Positions 9,560-22,286 of a stretch of 64,000 nt of DNA are shown in pieces (positions within the stretch are counted from its first letter, which is position 1; each line of letters opens with the position of its first letter). The position numbers were made by a program, and so were the translations under genes. The stretch lies in assembly GCF_002575655.3 (NCBI RefSeq), contig NC_053039.3, forward strand, positions 219,623,622-219,687,621. Direction: 5' to 3'. The notes below the pieces were generated by a model. The model searched no databases, was not told the origin of the DNA, and saw only the letters and a list, made by a program, of their open reading frames with translations. Source of the DNA: Aegilops tauschii subsp. strangulata. Taxonomy: Eukaryota; Streptophyta; Magnoliopsida; Poales; Poaceae.

Positions 9560-12010
9560 CGTCGAGGGAGCGACGCCATGGAGAAAGTGGCCGGCAACGC
9601 CGCCGTAGATGGAGCCGCGCCATGTCGGTTTGGGACTGAGCGCTCGCAGCAGCGTGAGATCGAATCAAGAAGAAAATGCAGTGATTAGTGTAGAACCTCT
9701 TTGGTGGCGCCGATTAGGACTCGGCTTCATCCGAGGAATCAGTGATGGTCCTGCTCTTCCGGTGGTGCAAGGGAAGACGGCGCTATGGGAATGGAGGTGG
9801 AGTGAAAGACGAGGCAAACATCAGTGCAGCTCCTTGGAGGTGGAGGACGGGGTTGCTAAACGGGAGGGATGACGAGATCGACGACGGATCCTCATCCGGT
9901 GTGGTGGATGAGGGACGTCGAGGTGTTGCTGTGGAGGACGTCGTCAGGGAAGAGGCTCCGGCTGGGTGGCGGACGGAGGAGGGTGTGGGGCTTCGTGGGT
10001 TTTCGTGGCCTCGGTGTACGAATGGGGGCGGAGGGGATGGGAGGAGGAACCATGGCTTAGGGACGCGCTTGTTCGAAATGTGTGGTGTAAGTTACGAAAG
10101 TACCCTACCAATTTGAGCTAGGTGGTTCTTTCGGTACAGGGGTATCACGGGAATTTCACGTGTCGGGATTTCGCAGGAGGTGGGAGTTTTCGCGCGCGTT
10201 GTAATTTTGGGATAGCAAGGCGCAGGTTGAGATGGAGGGAGTTTTCGGAGCACAACGAGACAAAGAGATATCTTAAAGTTTCTGGGTAACAAGGTGCGGG
10301 TTGAAGAGGCGGGAGTTTCGCAGCACGATAGACAGAGATGCTAGCTTGAAATTTCGGCATAACAAGGCGTGGCTTCAAATTTCCGGAGAACAAGCTTAAC
10401 GTGTACAAAAAAAGACAATTCGCACCCCACTAGAGACAGCCATGTCCCATTTTACTATATTACTAGAAATGCATTCAAATACAACAACAAAAAACTAAAA
10501 AAAATCGGGACAACAAGCTTAACGTGTGTAGTAGCAAATCAATTTGCACTTCCCTCAACTATAAAAAAATATTTCATGTTGTCTAGCATAAGGACTAAAT
10601 TTGAGTACATTTTCCCTGTTTGAATGGGATTGTACTCGCATTAGTTAAACAACCATCTAAATATTATCTTCACAACACATGACATGAATATAGGAGTAGT
10701 AAATTCCCATATAGATAAGAACTACATGTACATACAATCTCGAATTAAAATATATGTATCCATTTTATGTTGAATTCAAATCATAGCACATGTATGCTCT
10801 AGCTAGATGTTCGGAATCTAAACCATGTAGGATACTATGTACAATGTGTTTAACACGCACAACACACACACCATTTAGACTATAAGGTACACGTGCATTG
10901 CATGCATGGGATTTGGCAACCAAATTATGAATAAATAACACACTATAGTTTGTAAGCTTTGAGTCATATATGCATGATGTAGATGTTCGCTTAATTAATA
11001 TTGTTCATCTCATTCAAAATCAATTAGTTTTTATAAAAAAGCTAATCTATGTTAAGATTCATGGAATTGTGTGTTGTAAAGCATAAATTAGAAAACAAAT
11101 AATGGCAATTCATCTAAAAAATTGGGCAATTATGATACGGAAGATTCTTGAACAAAGGAGAAGTGCTTGTGTTTTGAGGTTTGTGCATTATGCTTAAGTT
11201 CAACCATGGAGTCTTCTAGATTTTACATGTGGCAGGATCTGGTGGAATGTAGATGATATCCAACGGCCAGTAGTCCTCGGATTTGCCAACTCTGCACCGT
11301 CAGATTGGCTTCATCCAACGACCATCTTTCAAAGTTATTTGCACACTATGTAGGGGTATAGATATGTGATGCGGAAGCCATCCATCATCTCCAATTTGAA
11401 TAGTGTGTCCATGCATGGATGCAATGTGGCCAAACGATGCGTGCCATCGGTATCTCAAATTCAAATCAGTCTGACATTGTTCAATGTGTATATAGTATAG
11501 CATGCTCGTTTCCAAACCACACCACGCATATCTTAGTTATATTCATGCATGCATGGGTTTCAAACATCATGATCTCGTATTCAAATATTTGAATTCAACT
11601 TTACATTGATTATGACCTCACCTGGTCTTTTACACCCACGTAGTCGTCTTCTCTTTATAGTTGTGCCACTAACTTTCTCTCGTGCATGCTGCACACACAC
11701 TACCACTGGTCATTATCCATCGCACACATGCAATCCTTTTCTTCACGTCGGTCTCCCATGCATGCACACACACACCTCCCCCTCTTCATCACTTCGGGCA
11801 TTCTTTAGCTCTCACATGCATGCGCAACGATCTATGTTCCTCTATGTGTGTATATTTATAGGTAGGTCTTTCCTAGTTTTCCAAACAAACCGATCGATCT
11901 ATATATCTAGTCAGGTCTCACCCTCTTTCCCATGTACACATCGATCAATCTACCTCTCTATATAGGACTACATAGCTAATACACACACATAATCTATCCA
12001 TCGTCTACCT
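9560..12010. repeat. Composite unit, copy 2 of a diverged tandem pair
   Basis: Homologue of 5590-8640: GC-rich block 9560-10120, AT-rich block about 10120-11590, then a shorter CT/CA-rich block 11600-12010 with cacacacac runs. The AT-rich block (about 10400-11590) holds nothing else that I recognise. Confidence 0.5.
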
Positions 12011-12170
12011 CTCGTCATCCATGCCTTCCGCTTCATCTCCCAGTGTAACGCGCCTGGATGGAGGAAGTAGTTTCATGCATGCGAAGTAGCCAAAAAATGC
12101 TCATTTATAGTAGTCTGAAATCTCCAAGGGCGCGACCACGCGAGCGATGTGACGGTCGTGGTAGGCGCGA

Positions 12171-12341
12171 CCATGATACGGGCTGGTGACAGCCCTTGGG
12201 TCTGAGATCGAACGGTCGCACGCTAAGTTTTTGAAAATTTGCAGAATAGCCCTCTAGGACAGGATATTCACCCATAGGTCTAGAATCACGCCATGAAACC
12301 GTTCGATCGGATCCAAGGGCTCTCGAAAGCCCGTATCATGG
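12171..12341. repeat. Inverted repeat, ~45-bp arms, ~80-bp loop
   Basis: The left arm (12171-12216), starting ccatgatacgggct and ending gatcgaacggt, is the near reverse complement of 12298-12341, starting accgttcgatc and ending cccgtatcatgg. A further shorter inverted match (tcgcacgYtaag) links about 12215 and 12390, but in non-nested order. It lies about 290 bp before the exonuclease pseudogene. It could be a small foldback element or a remnant of an inverted duplication; no target duplication was recognised. Confidence 0.6.
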
Positions 12342-12628
12342 GAGCATCGAAAGCTTCGTATGACCTATAATTTTCCCGACGCTTAACGTGCGAACATGCA
12401 GATGCTATACTGTCAGGCCTACGAAGTGGGTCTAGTAGACATGATATCTAATTGGGCCCCCATGGTACTCTGCATGTAACCATTTATCCATCGGGCAAGC
12501 CACTACCCTGCCGTTTGCACACCCCACTCAGCATTTTTACAATAAAAAACCGCTAGCAGTTTACTCCTAGTCGTCCCGTCCTTTCACATTACAACAGTTT
12601 CACTAATCCTAACCCTCCTCCAAAATCC

Positions 12629-13348
12629 ATGGCGTACCAAATCTCCCTGATCGACGGTGAGTACAAGGTTAGAACTATCATCGGCGATGAATCTGACATC
12701 ATCTACACCCGTTCTTCCATGACGTTGAAAGGATGCCTTGCTCGCTTCAAACGCATGTTTGAAAAGTCAGATGGTGATGAGTGGGCCGCTGGGCTAGATA
12801 TTGAGTACACCACAGTCCTAGGAAAAGAAAAGAATCTAAAGGAGGAAGAGAAGAAGAAGCCCATCGTGATCTAGGTTTGCGTGCATAACTTGTGCTTGGT
12901 CTACCACATATGCCATGCCAACGTTAAGTGCGACGATTTTCAGAACTTCGTCGCGGATGACAACGTCAAGTTCGTTACTGTCGACTTTCGTAAGGACGAG
13001 GAAGTCCTAGGTGGGATAGGCCTCGTTGTAGTCCAACCCTTCGACCTCGAGAAGAATATGCTGGTGTCCTCTCGTTAGCCTTCAATGCTGACCCTGGCAG
13101 GAGCCATGATTGATCCTTCGTACGGCAAACTGACAAAACCTTGCCACAAGTTTCATCTTGCATGGGAGTGGAATTTACTAGATAAAGACCACATCCATTA
13201 TGCTGCAATGGATGCCTACCATTGTTTCAATATCTACAAGGGTTGGATGAAGAGCGAGAGCCTAGTGTGCGGTTCAAGCAAAGAAGTATCAGCCAAGAGG
13301 AAGAGGGACAAGGACGAAGTCGAGGACGTGGACGAGGAGTCCGAGTAA
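12629..13348 (+). pseudogene. DEDDy 3'-5' exonuclease-like gene with two in-frame stops
   Basis: A single frame of 240 codons from ATG (context tccATGGCG) to TAA 13346-13348, broken only by TAG at 12872-12874 and TAG at 13076-13078. The three RNase D/WRN-type exonuclease motifs are visible in order: ExoI GLDIEYT (Asp, Glu) near residue 53, ExoII VTVDFRKDEEVLGG near residue 120, and ExoIII YAAMDAY (Tyr, Asp) near residue 190. A Lys/Glu-rich acidic tail follows. Such proteins trim 3' ends of nucleic acids with two metal ions; in plants small WRN-like members form large families. The metal ligands survive but the stops split them. Same length and family as the minus-strand copy at 47292-48013. 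The upstream DNA looks like a plant leader but shows no certain TATA box. Confidence 0.7.
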
Positions 13349-14351
13349 GGTGGTAGTGTCATTGCTCATGGTGGTTCTAATGCAGTGTCTGCCGAATTAA
13401 TTGCTTAGTTTAATTTCAGGGTGCTTAGTTTTATTTCAGGAGTGTGTTGTGCTGAGCCCCCAGCAGAACTATGTTATGTTCTTTCTCGTTACTTTAACTC
13501 TTCGGTACGTACATACTTGTATTTCTTATAGTTCATCTTGTAGTTGGTAGTACTACCACTCTTTTTTCACATTATATACGTACAATATATATGGCCAGCA
13601 TCATATAGCCAGCAGTTGGCTTTACAATTAACCACGCTCTAAGCATGCCACATACGCAAAACACTTAAATGGATATGTAATTCTAGAAAAAATAAATGAG
13701 AGAAGTTTACCCAAAGCATGAAGGGGTTTAGTTGTCAAAGAATTAAATAGGTATGCTAATTTCTTTAATACACTTTACCACCCCATCTAAGCACGTACTA
13801 GCTTTTTTAATAGTACTATATGCATAATTTGGTGATGAGCGCTCTCTATATGTACCACCTTTTTTCTTTAATTTCATCTTGTTAGTTTTGCTCCATGGCG
13901 CAATCCATCGATACTACTACTGTACAAAAGTACATTTAAAAGGCTAGAGGGAGGGGCAGCCTCGCTTGGTCGGCTCATTACTACTGGAAGGTGGGGCCTT
14001 GTGATTTGACTGCTCGTATAAATGTTGTCGACGACCTGAGGAGGAGCAAAGAACCATGCGGCATACTCAAGTTTCTACTGGAGTAGGCATAGTACGACGG
14101 AGGAGCGTGAAACACGGCAGCCTAGTGCGATATAGTGATAAAAATGATCTAATTTTCTAGTCATCGATCCCACGACGCCGCTCATCGTTAGCATTGTTCT
14201 ATTCATGCCTTGTAGAGAACATGACACATGCAGCGAAACACCAAAAGCAAAAGAAGAAACACAGGAGCAAAAGAAGAAGGAAGATTACCCCCAAAAAAAG
14301 AAGGAAGACGCAGACACAAGTTTGGGGTGCGGCTCTCTACTTCATGAAGAG
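13349..14351. other. Intergenic DNA, no gene seen
   Basis: AT-rich 3' flank of the exonuclease pseudogene (13349-13900), then mixed DNA to 14351. No transposon ends or open frames worth listing. Confidence 0.5.
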
Positions 14352-14675
14352 TTAACCGCAGAGTCCTAACTGCTTCTTCATCGCCTCCATGACCTTCATC
14401 TCCTCGCTCGTCTCCTCTGCCATCTTCTTCATTCTGTCCATGAGGCGGGATTTCTCGAGGTGAGCGTTCATCATCTATTCCACGGCCGCATTATGTACCT
14501 TGACAGCACCCGGGTGCTCGATGCGGAGCTTCGCCAACTCCTCCTTCTGTTCCATGACGAGGGCGTGCAGCATCTTCACCGAGGAACTACTCTTCTCATG
14601 CAACTTCTTCCAGCTGGTGTTCTCCTCCTTCAGCAGGTCGAGCTCGTGGCGGACATCTTTTGTGATTGTGAGCAC
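14352..14675 (-). pseudogene. Coiled-coil protein gene fragment
   Basis: Minus-strand frame reading LTITKDVRHELDLLKEEN through a heptad-rich region (KKLHEKSSSSVKMLHAL, EELAKLRIEH) to a TAG at 14475-14477. The same frame then continues with more helix-forming, Met/Lys/Glu-rich sequence (ESRLMDRMKK-like, EEMKVMEAMKKQ) to TAA at 14352-14354. The upstream end is lost where the gypsy remnant begins near 14680, so this is the C-terminal part of an exon. It resembles the C-terminal coiled coils found in plant NAM-associated or GST-like transposon-linked proteins, but I cannot assign a family. Confidence 0.45.
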
Positions 14676-14679
14676 TCAT

Positions 14680-14921
14680 TAAAATATGACATGCTAAAAA
14701 GTTGATGTTGGACAAGGAAGACAACGTAATGGGTTATGTTTTATTATATCTTAATAGAAGTTATATTGTCATGGATCCTCCAACATGTTGGCCTTGTTTC
14801 CCCTCCTATGCTAGCCAAATCTTTTGCACCAAGTAGAGATACTACTTGTGCATGCAAACATCCCTTAAACCAGTTTTGCCATGAGAGTCCACTATATCTA
14901 CCAATGGATTGAGTAAGATCC
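14680..14921 (+). mobile_element. Athila-like gypsy 3' internal region, part 1
   Basis: Homologous to about 2040-2285 of the first gypsy remnant (landmarks 'ttggacaaggaagacaac', 'agtagagatactacttgtgca'). It is cut at its left end against the coiled-coil fragment and interrupted at 14921 by the chromovirus. The homology resumes at 25919. Confidence 0.75.
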
Positions 14922-17672
14922 TGTAGCGACCAGACCTCAAATGGTCTGTGCTGCTGTGCACCAGTGTCATCCCTGGATCAGTAATGCTGACACGCACAGT
15001 ACAAATGGAGGATTTATAACAGAGTAGCAATCACACACTTATTACATCGAATATCTCCAAAGAGATTAAGTATGATAAACATGGCTTAAGGCCATCTAAA
15101 ACGATAACAGCGGAAGACTTGGAAGATAAGTGAGTCCATCAACTCCAGCGGCATCACTGAGTATAAGACCACGACCTAAGGCACCTTACTCGTCGTCTGT
15201 AAAGTCTGCAACATGAAACGTTGCGGCCCGAAAACGGGTCAGCACATAGAATATGCTGGCAAAGTAACACATAGAGGATAATGAACAATAACAAGGCTAT
15301 ACTACATGCATATAAGGCTGGTGGAAAGCTCTATGGTTAAGTTTTATGCAAAAAGCCAATTTTTCCCTACTTCAAAGGAATAAATTTTATTTAACTATCA
15401 TGGTGGTTGTTAAACATTGAGAAGGTACCTCCAACTCAATCCCAATTAAGTGTCATCATTAACCCACAAAATTAATTAAAAGTAACATGGTGATGAGATT
15501 CAAATGATAATCCAGGTACTAGATACTCAAGTTGTCCATAACCGGGGACACGGCTAACCATGATTAGTTTGTACACTCTGCAGAGGTTTGCGCACTTTTC
15601 CCCACAAGACTCGATCGCCTCCGTTTTATTTCTCGCACTGCATGGTGTTTGAGAAACGGATGACCGAGACACAGTCTTTCAAAAACAATCACTCTTTACT
15701 CTGGATGGACCGGTACACCTACTTTCCCCTACATCTGCTAGCCCACCTCTTCAAGAGATCATGTAACCTACTCAACTATGCTAGAGCCCATAATAGCTTG
15801 TGGCTGCACACGGAAGTTTCTAGCATGAATAATCTTATGATCCCTTTGAGTCTGGGTGGCGGTCCTTATACAAACAGACAACACTGGGTCCTCCAGGTGC
15901 CTCAATCCACCCAGATGTGAGTTTTAGTTGCCACCTTAGGTAAACCATTATTAACAATCTCACATCTGTCATGAATATCTCTCAAACCCAAATCCACGTC
16001 TACGAGCATAGCATGGCAAGATAATACCAACGTAGAAGTAACTCCCAAGGGTTTGATAATTAAACAAGTAATAGGTACTACCTCAACTACTTCCCAGAAC
16101 CCACAGTTTAATTAGATCCTAATCATGCAATGTTTGAGGAATTGATCTAATGCAATAAAAACTGGGTATGGAAGGTATGATCAAAGTGTTACTTGCCTTG
16201 CTGATGATCCGCAAATCCTAGCGATTCGAAGTAACAAGCGGCACACTCCGGGTACTCTATCGCAAACAAACAAGCAAACAATAAGTACTCATCTAATGCA
16301 CAGGTAAAACTCAAATGAAAGATCCAACCAGAAAGTTCAACTTAAGAACTCCGGTTTGCAAAAAGAATCAACTCGAAAGAAGCAACGAAAGTCAAACGGC
16401 GAAAGAAACAAGCTTCGTTTACTAATCTGGATCTAGGTCAAATTTTACTGTAGTAAAAACTTGTTTGAGTAGGTTAAACGGAAAGAGAATTTCGAGACGA
16501 AACTCTAGGCGCTTGAATCGCCCGATTCCGATAGACGAGCGAGAAGTTAAACAGAAACGAAGATTCGATCAGAAATCGAGTCTGAGAAAATAGCGGAATA
16601 ATCCGACGAAAAAGGAAAACGGACGAACGGTTAAAGAATGGACGTTCGTTAACAGAGAAAAACCGACGAACGCGTTCGTTAAAACGAACGGTTCGGTGAA
16701 CGCTCGCAAAAATAATAAAACCGAAAAAAACCGATCTAGGGTTTTTTTGTTTTTTTTAAAACGAATGGTTTTTTTAAAGAAAAACCGGCAACGAACGGGG
16801 CAGTACCTCGTCGGGGGCGGGGCTCCGGCGGGGCTCGGCTGCTCCGGCGAGGGCGGCGGGGTGCGGCGGGTGCGGCGGGGTTGGGGGGCGCGGCGAGCGG
16901 CGAGGGGGCAGCGAGTGCGGCGAGCGGCGGCGGCTCGGGCTTCGGCTCCAGCGGCGGCGAGCGAGGCGGGTGCGGGCGGCGGCGGGCGAGGTGAGGTGAG
17001 AGGAGGGGGGGCTATATATATAGGAAGGGGGGCAGCAGCTTGGGGGAGGGGCAAGGTGCGGCGGCGGCGTTCCCGTGTCCGCCATGGACACGGCGCGGCG
17101 GCGACGTCGTGCGAGGAGAGGACGACGCGGGGCGGGCCGGCCTGCGGCTCGGCTGGGCTCGGCCCAGTCGGGCGCAATGCAATTTTTTTTAAACATTCCG
17201 CGGAAAATAATTCGTAGAAAAATAAATAAAAGTCCAAAAAAGATAAAACAAATTTTCCCCGTCTAGTTAGAAAATCTAGAATAGGGTGAACATTTTTTAA
17301 CACAAAATAATTTTTTTGAAAACATGCAATATTTTTAATGCAATTAAAATTGCAAATAAAATCCAAATAAATTCCAATAAATGATTTTAACACTTTTCCT
17401 CCAGTATTTCAATTGTTTTGGAGAAGTCATATTTTCTCCTCTCATTTATTTTTAAAATGAAATATTTTTCCGGAGAGAAAATAATTAAAACCAAAATCCT
17501 CGTTTTATTATTTGATGAAAATCAAATATGAAAATTCGAGAAAATCCCCAACTCTCTCCGAGGGTCCTTGAGTTGCTTAGGATTTATCGAGGATTTGTCA
17601 AAATGCAATAAAATATGATATGCAATGATGATCTATGTATAACATACCAAATTAAAAATTTGGGATGTTACA
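14922..17672 (-). repeat. 3' LTR of chromovirus copy 1, 2751 bp
   Basis: Left boundary tgtagcgaccagacc at 14922; right boundary gggatgttaca ending at 17672. It contains a very GC-rich block (about 16800-17165) and a TATA run at 17013-17022. Compared with the partner LTR it lacks one 47-bp GC-rich repeat unit and has 11 extra bp near 17365. Confidence 0.9.
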
Positions 17673-17689
17673 AACCTACCCCCCTTAAG
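17673..17689 (-). promoter_or_regulatory. Polypurine tract of chromovirus copy 1
   Basis: Minus sense: cttaaggggggtaggtt, immediately before the LTR start TGTAACATC. The pol stop codon (17685-17687) lies inside the tract, so the coding region runs to within 13 bp of the LTR. Confidence 0.8.
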
Positions 17690-18865
17690 ATGAATCTCGC
17701 CCTCGAGATTCGGGTTGGCTAGAAAACAGGTGGGAGTGGTCCTTCCGTAGATCTTCCTCTCGCTCCCAGGTGGCTACATCTTCCGTGTGCTGACTCCACT
17801 GGACTTTCCAAAACTTGATAACCTTGCTGCGGGTAACTCGGCTGGCATACTCAAGAATCTTAACTGGTTTCTCTTCATAGGTCAAATCACTTTCCAGCTG
17901 AATCGCTTCCAGTGGCACAGTATCTCTCAGTGGTATCTCAGCCATCTCTGCGTGGCACTTCTTCAACTGAGAAACGTGAAATACATCATGAACTCCAGAC
18001 AATCCTTCGGGCAATTCCAGCTTGTAGGCAACCTCTCCCATACGTTCCACAACTCTGTATGGTCCGATAAAACGGGGCGCTAACTTTCCCTTAACTCCAA
18101 AGCGCTTCACTCCTCGAAGTGGTGATACTCGAAGATACACTCTGTCTCCGACTTCGTGGACTGTCTCCTTTCGTTTAGAATCAGCATAACTCTTCTGCCT
18201 GGATTGGGCTACCTTGAGCCTATCGCGAATCAACCTCACTTTCTGTTCAGACTCCTTAATCAAATCTGGTCCAAACAACTGACGGTCTCCAACTTCGTCC
18301 CATAACAACGGTGTTCTACACCTCCTTCCGTACAAGGCTTCGAAAGGGGCCATCTTCAAACTGGTCTGATAACTGTTGTTATACGAAAACTCCGCATATG
18401 GCAAATTGTCGTCCCAACTAGATCCATAATCTAGTGCACAAGCTCTCAACATGTCCTCCAAAATCTGGTTGACTCTCTCGGTCTGTCCATCGGTCTGCGG
18501 GTGAAAAGCAGTACTAAATTCCAGCCTGGTTCCCAATGTTTCATGTAACTGCTTCCAAAACTTCGAGGTAAATTGGGTTCCTCTGTCTGATACAATGGTC
18601 CTCGGAACTCCATGCAAACATACGATCCTGGTCATGTATATCTTTGCCAACTTAGCACTGGTGTAAGTGGTCTTCACTGGAATGAAATGAGCCACTTTCG
18701 TCAAATGGTCGACTACAACCCATATTGAGTCATAGCCTGAACGAGTCCTGGGCAATCCTATGATAAAATCCATGCCTATTTTATCCCACTTCCATCGGGT
18801 ATCGGCAATGGTTGTAGCAATCCTGCTGGCTTCTGATGCTCTGCCTTCACTCTCTGACACACATC
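17685..18865 (-). pseudogene. pol: Chromovirus integrase with chromodomain, copy 1
   Basis: Downstream part of the gag-pol polyprotein. From about 18790 one frame is open to TAA 17685. The integrase catalytic triad is present: Asp in KIGMDFI, Asp in TIVSDRGTQF and Glu in QTDGQTERVN. A GPY/F module (RFIGPYRVVERMG) follows, and about 60 residues later a chromodomain of about 50 residues (PVKILEYASRV, then KVQWSQHTEDVATWERE) with the expected aromatic residues. Between 18865 and about 18790 the H2C2 zinc-finger half is in the gag-pol frame but after a TGA (18866-18868); a one-base loss near 18794-18797 then shifts the frame. Integrases insert the cDNA; the chromodomain is thought to guide it to marked chromatin. 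Confidence 0.9.
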
Positions 18866-21800
18866 TCAAACTGCTACATACTCCGCAATATCCTTCTTCA
18901 TTCCGGTCCACCAGAAATTATTCTTCAGATCCAAATACATCTTGGTATTCCCTGGGTGAATCGAGTACGGTGAATCATGGGCTTCTTGCAAAATCAACTT
19001 CCTGATCTCCGGATCATTTGGCACATATACGCGGTCCTCAAACCATAGGGTATCGTGCTCATCCTCACGGAATCCCTTGGCTTTTCCTTTGCTCATCTTC
19101 TCCTTTATCTCTTCAATCTCCTTGTCTGTCTTCTGAGCTTCTCTGATCCTTTCCATCAAGGTAGACTGAATCTCCAATGTCGCTAAATAGCCTCTTGGGA
19201 CTATCTCCAAACATAGCTCGCGAAGGTCCTCGGCTAACTCCTGAGGTAACTCTCCTGTCATGAGGGTGTTGACATGACTCTTGCGGCTCAACGCGTCTGC
19301 TACTACGTTAGCCTTTCCTGGGTGATAATGCAATCTCATATCATAGTCCTTAATGAGCTCCAACCATCTCCTCTGTCTGAGATTTAACTCCTTCTGCGTG
19401 AAAATATACTTCAAACTCTTGTGATCCGTGTACACCTCACAATGGTTTCCGATGAGAAAATGTCTCCATGTCTTCAATGCATGCACCACGGCTGCTAATT
19501 CCAAATCATGCTTAGCATAATTCTTCTCATGGGGTTTAAGTTGTCGTGAAGCATATGACACAACTCTTCCTTCCTGCATAAGCACTGCTCCAAGTCCTCG
19601 ACGAGAAGCGTCACAATAAACTTCATAATCCTTGCGTTGATCTGGCAGAATCAACACTGGTGATGTAACCAATCGTTCCTTCAGCTCTTGGAAACTAGCT
19701 TCACATTCCTCAGTCCAATTGAATTTGGTGTCCTTCTTCAATAGCTCAGTCATGGGCTTAGCAATCTTCGAGAAATTCTCGATGAATCTCCGGTAGTATC
19801 CTGCAAGTCCAAGAAAACTCCAGATTTCTCCAACTGTCGTGGGTGATTCCCAACTTGTCACTGTGTCAACCTTGGCAGGGTCCACTGCTATTCCTTCTCC
19901 AGAAATAACATGTCCGAGGAATCCAACTTCCTTCAGCCAAAATTCGCATTTGCTGAACTTGGCATATAACTGGTGTTCTCTGAGCTTCTCAAGTACCAAT
20001 CGTAAATGCTCCTCATGCTCTTCCTCATCCTTGGAAAAGATTAAAATATCATCAATAAACACCACGACGAACTTATCCAAAAACTCCATAAACACTTTGT
20101 TCATCAGGTTCATGAAATAGGCAGGTGCGTTAGTCAGACCAAATGACATAACGGTATACTCATACAATCCATATCTGGTGGTAAATGTCGTCTTGGGTAT
20201 ATCCTCCTCTCGAATCTTTAACTGATGGTATCCTGATCGTAGATCGATCTTGGAAAATACTTTAGTTCCTTGTAGGCGGTCAAACAAATCATTGATCATC
20301 GGCAGTGGGTACTTGTTTTTGATGGTCACTTCATTCAATCCGCGGTAATCAACAACCATCCTCAGCGATCCATCTTTCTTTTCCACTAAAAGTACTGGTG
20401 ATCCCCAAGGTGACGAACTTGGGCTAATATAGCCTTTATCCAGTAACTCCTTGATCTGCTTCTTAATTTCCTCCAAATCTTTTGCGGGCATCCTGTACGG
20501 TCTCTTAGATATTGGCCCTGTGCCTGGCAAAAGTTCAATCAAGAACTCGATGTCTCTATCTGGTGGCATGCCTGGCAACTCTTCTGGAAATACATCCGGG
20601 TAATCCTTCACCACAGGTACTTCCTCCTGTACAACTCCTGATAAGGAATTCACTTGAGTCCTTTTCGGCATATGCCGGGATACATACTTGATCCTTTTTC
20701 CTTCCGGGGTGGTAAGCAAAATCGTCTTGTTGGCACAATCGATGTTTCCTCCATACAACGATAGCCAATCCATTCCCAAAATCACATCCAAACCTTGCGA
20801 CTCCAAAACTATGAGGTCTGAGGGGAAAACATGCCTACCAATGGCCAATGGTATCTGAAAACATCCTTGGCTGGCCATATACTCTGCTCCTGGCGAGGTT
20901 ACTAACATAGGGGTTTTGAGAACTTGGGTGGACATCTTAAACTTATTCACGAATCCCCTTGATATGTATGAATGCGATGCACCAGAATCGAAAAGAATGG
21001 TTGCAGTAAATGACTTAACCAAAAACTTACCTATTACTGCATCCGGCTGAGCTTCAACCTCCTCCACGCTCACGTGGTTCACATGTCCTTTGTTGAACGG
21101 GTTCGGCTTCTTCCCAGAGCTTCCATTGCCATTTCCATTTTGGGCTTCAGGACAATCAGTTGCATAGTGTCCGGTCTTCTGGCACTTGAAACAAGTAATG
21201 TGACTTAGATCCCTCTTGGTTGGGGTGGATGGGTTGGGGCGGTTCTGTCCGTTGCTTCCTCCATTCCCATTACCATTCTTGGAGCCATTATGGTTGTGCG
21301 AACTACCTCCTCCATGGGTATGCTGAAACTGTCCTCCCGGCTTCGGGGTAAATCGTGGCTTCTGCTGAGCTCCAGTATTGTACTTCCCTTGTCCATACTT
21401 CCTCTTACGATTTTCAATCTGCTGTTGCTTCCCTTCAATCATGAGAGCTCTGTCTACCAGCTCCTGGTAGTTGTTGAAGGTTGCTACCATCAACTGCATA
21501 CTCAGTTCATCATTCAGCCCTTCCAAAAATTTCTCCTGCTTGGCAGCATCTGTAGCAACGTCATCTGGTGCATAACGTGCTAACTTACTGAAATCCTCCA
21601 CATACTGGCCTACGGTGCGTCCTCCTTGGCGTAGGTTGCGAAACTCGTGCTTCTTCATAGCCATAGCTCCTGCTGAAACATAAGCTGTACGGAAAGCTTG
21701 CTGAAACTGGTCCCATGTGACAGTGTCAATAGGGTGTGTGGCTGTATAATTCTCCCACCATGATGTTGCGGGTCCATCAAGCTGATGTGCGGCAAAACGC

Positions 21801-22087
21801 ACTCTTTCCGCATCTGTGCATCCTGCAGTGGTCAACTCCCTTCCAACTTTAAGGAGCCAATCATCTGCAACAATCGGCTCGGTGCTACTGGAAAACACCG
21901 GCGGGTTTAGCCTTAAGAAACGGGCTAAGTGATCAACAGGTGGTGGTGGCGGTGGGTTGTTGTTGTTGTTGTTGTTGTTGTTGTTGCCTTGGTTCTGCAC
22001 TAACACTTGCATCAGGGCATTCTGTTGCTGAATCAACTGGGTGATCTCTGGTGGGAAAACAAATCCGGTGTCGCGTCTCGGAGGCAT
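18866..22087 (-). pseudogene. gag-pol: Chromovirus gag-protease-RT-RNase H, copy 1
   Basis: An uninterrupted frame of 1073 codons from ATG 22085-22087. Domains by residue: poly-Asn/poly-Pro linker 35-50; gag capsid domain about 90-200 ([18 protein letters not shown]); CCHC knuckle 299-312 ([14 protein letters not shown]); aspartic protease with [12 protein letters not shown] at 365-376; reverse transcriptase about 520-740 with VVDYRGLN and the YxDD-equivalent FIDDILIF; RNase H about 790-910 ([23 protein letters not shown]). The H2C2 finger of integrase begins but a TGA ends the frame at 18866-18868, at a position where a zinc-binding Cys is expected. Up to that point it could be translated as a nearly complete polyprotein. 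Expression would start from the right-hand LTR. Confidence 0.9.
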
Positions 22088-22286
22088 CTGATAGGTTTAG
22101 AAAAGATGAGAGTTAAGAATAGAATGGGGTCTAGAGAGAAAACACTACCCATATGCTCATGAGACAAATACAATCAATATCACTCAATCAATTCAAACAA
22201 GGCAAAACAATCGATCTAACTAGCATTACAAAGTGCTTGAACTATACTATTAAATGGGGGAAAACTACTACTGATATGGTGGTCTA

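Noticed and set aside
16569..17393. A 274-codon minus-strand open frame and overlapping plus-strand frames in the chromovirus LTRs (also 24682-25623, 57646-58401)
   Set aside because: They lie wholly within LTRs, in the GC-rich core, change sequence and frame between LTR copies by indels, and have only Pro/Arg/Ala composition.
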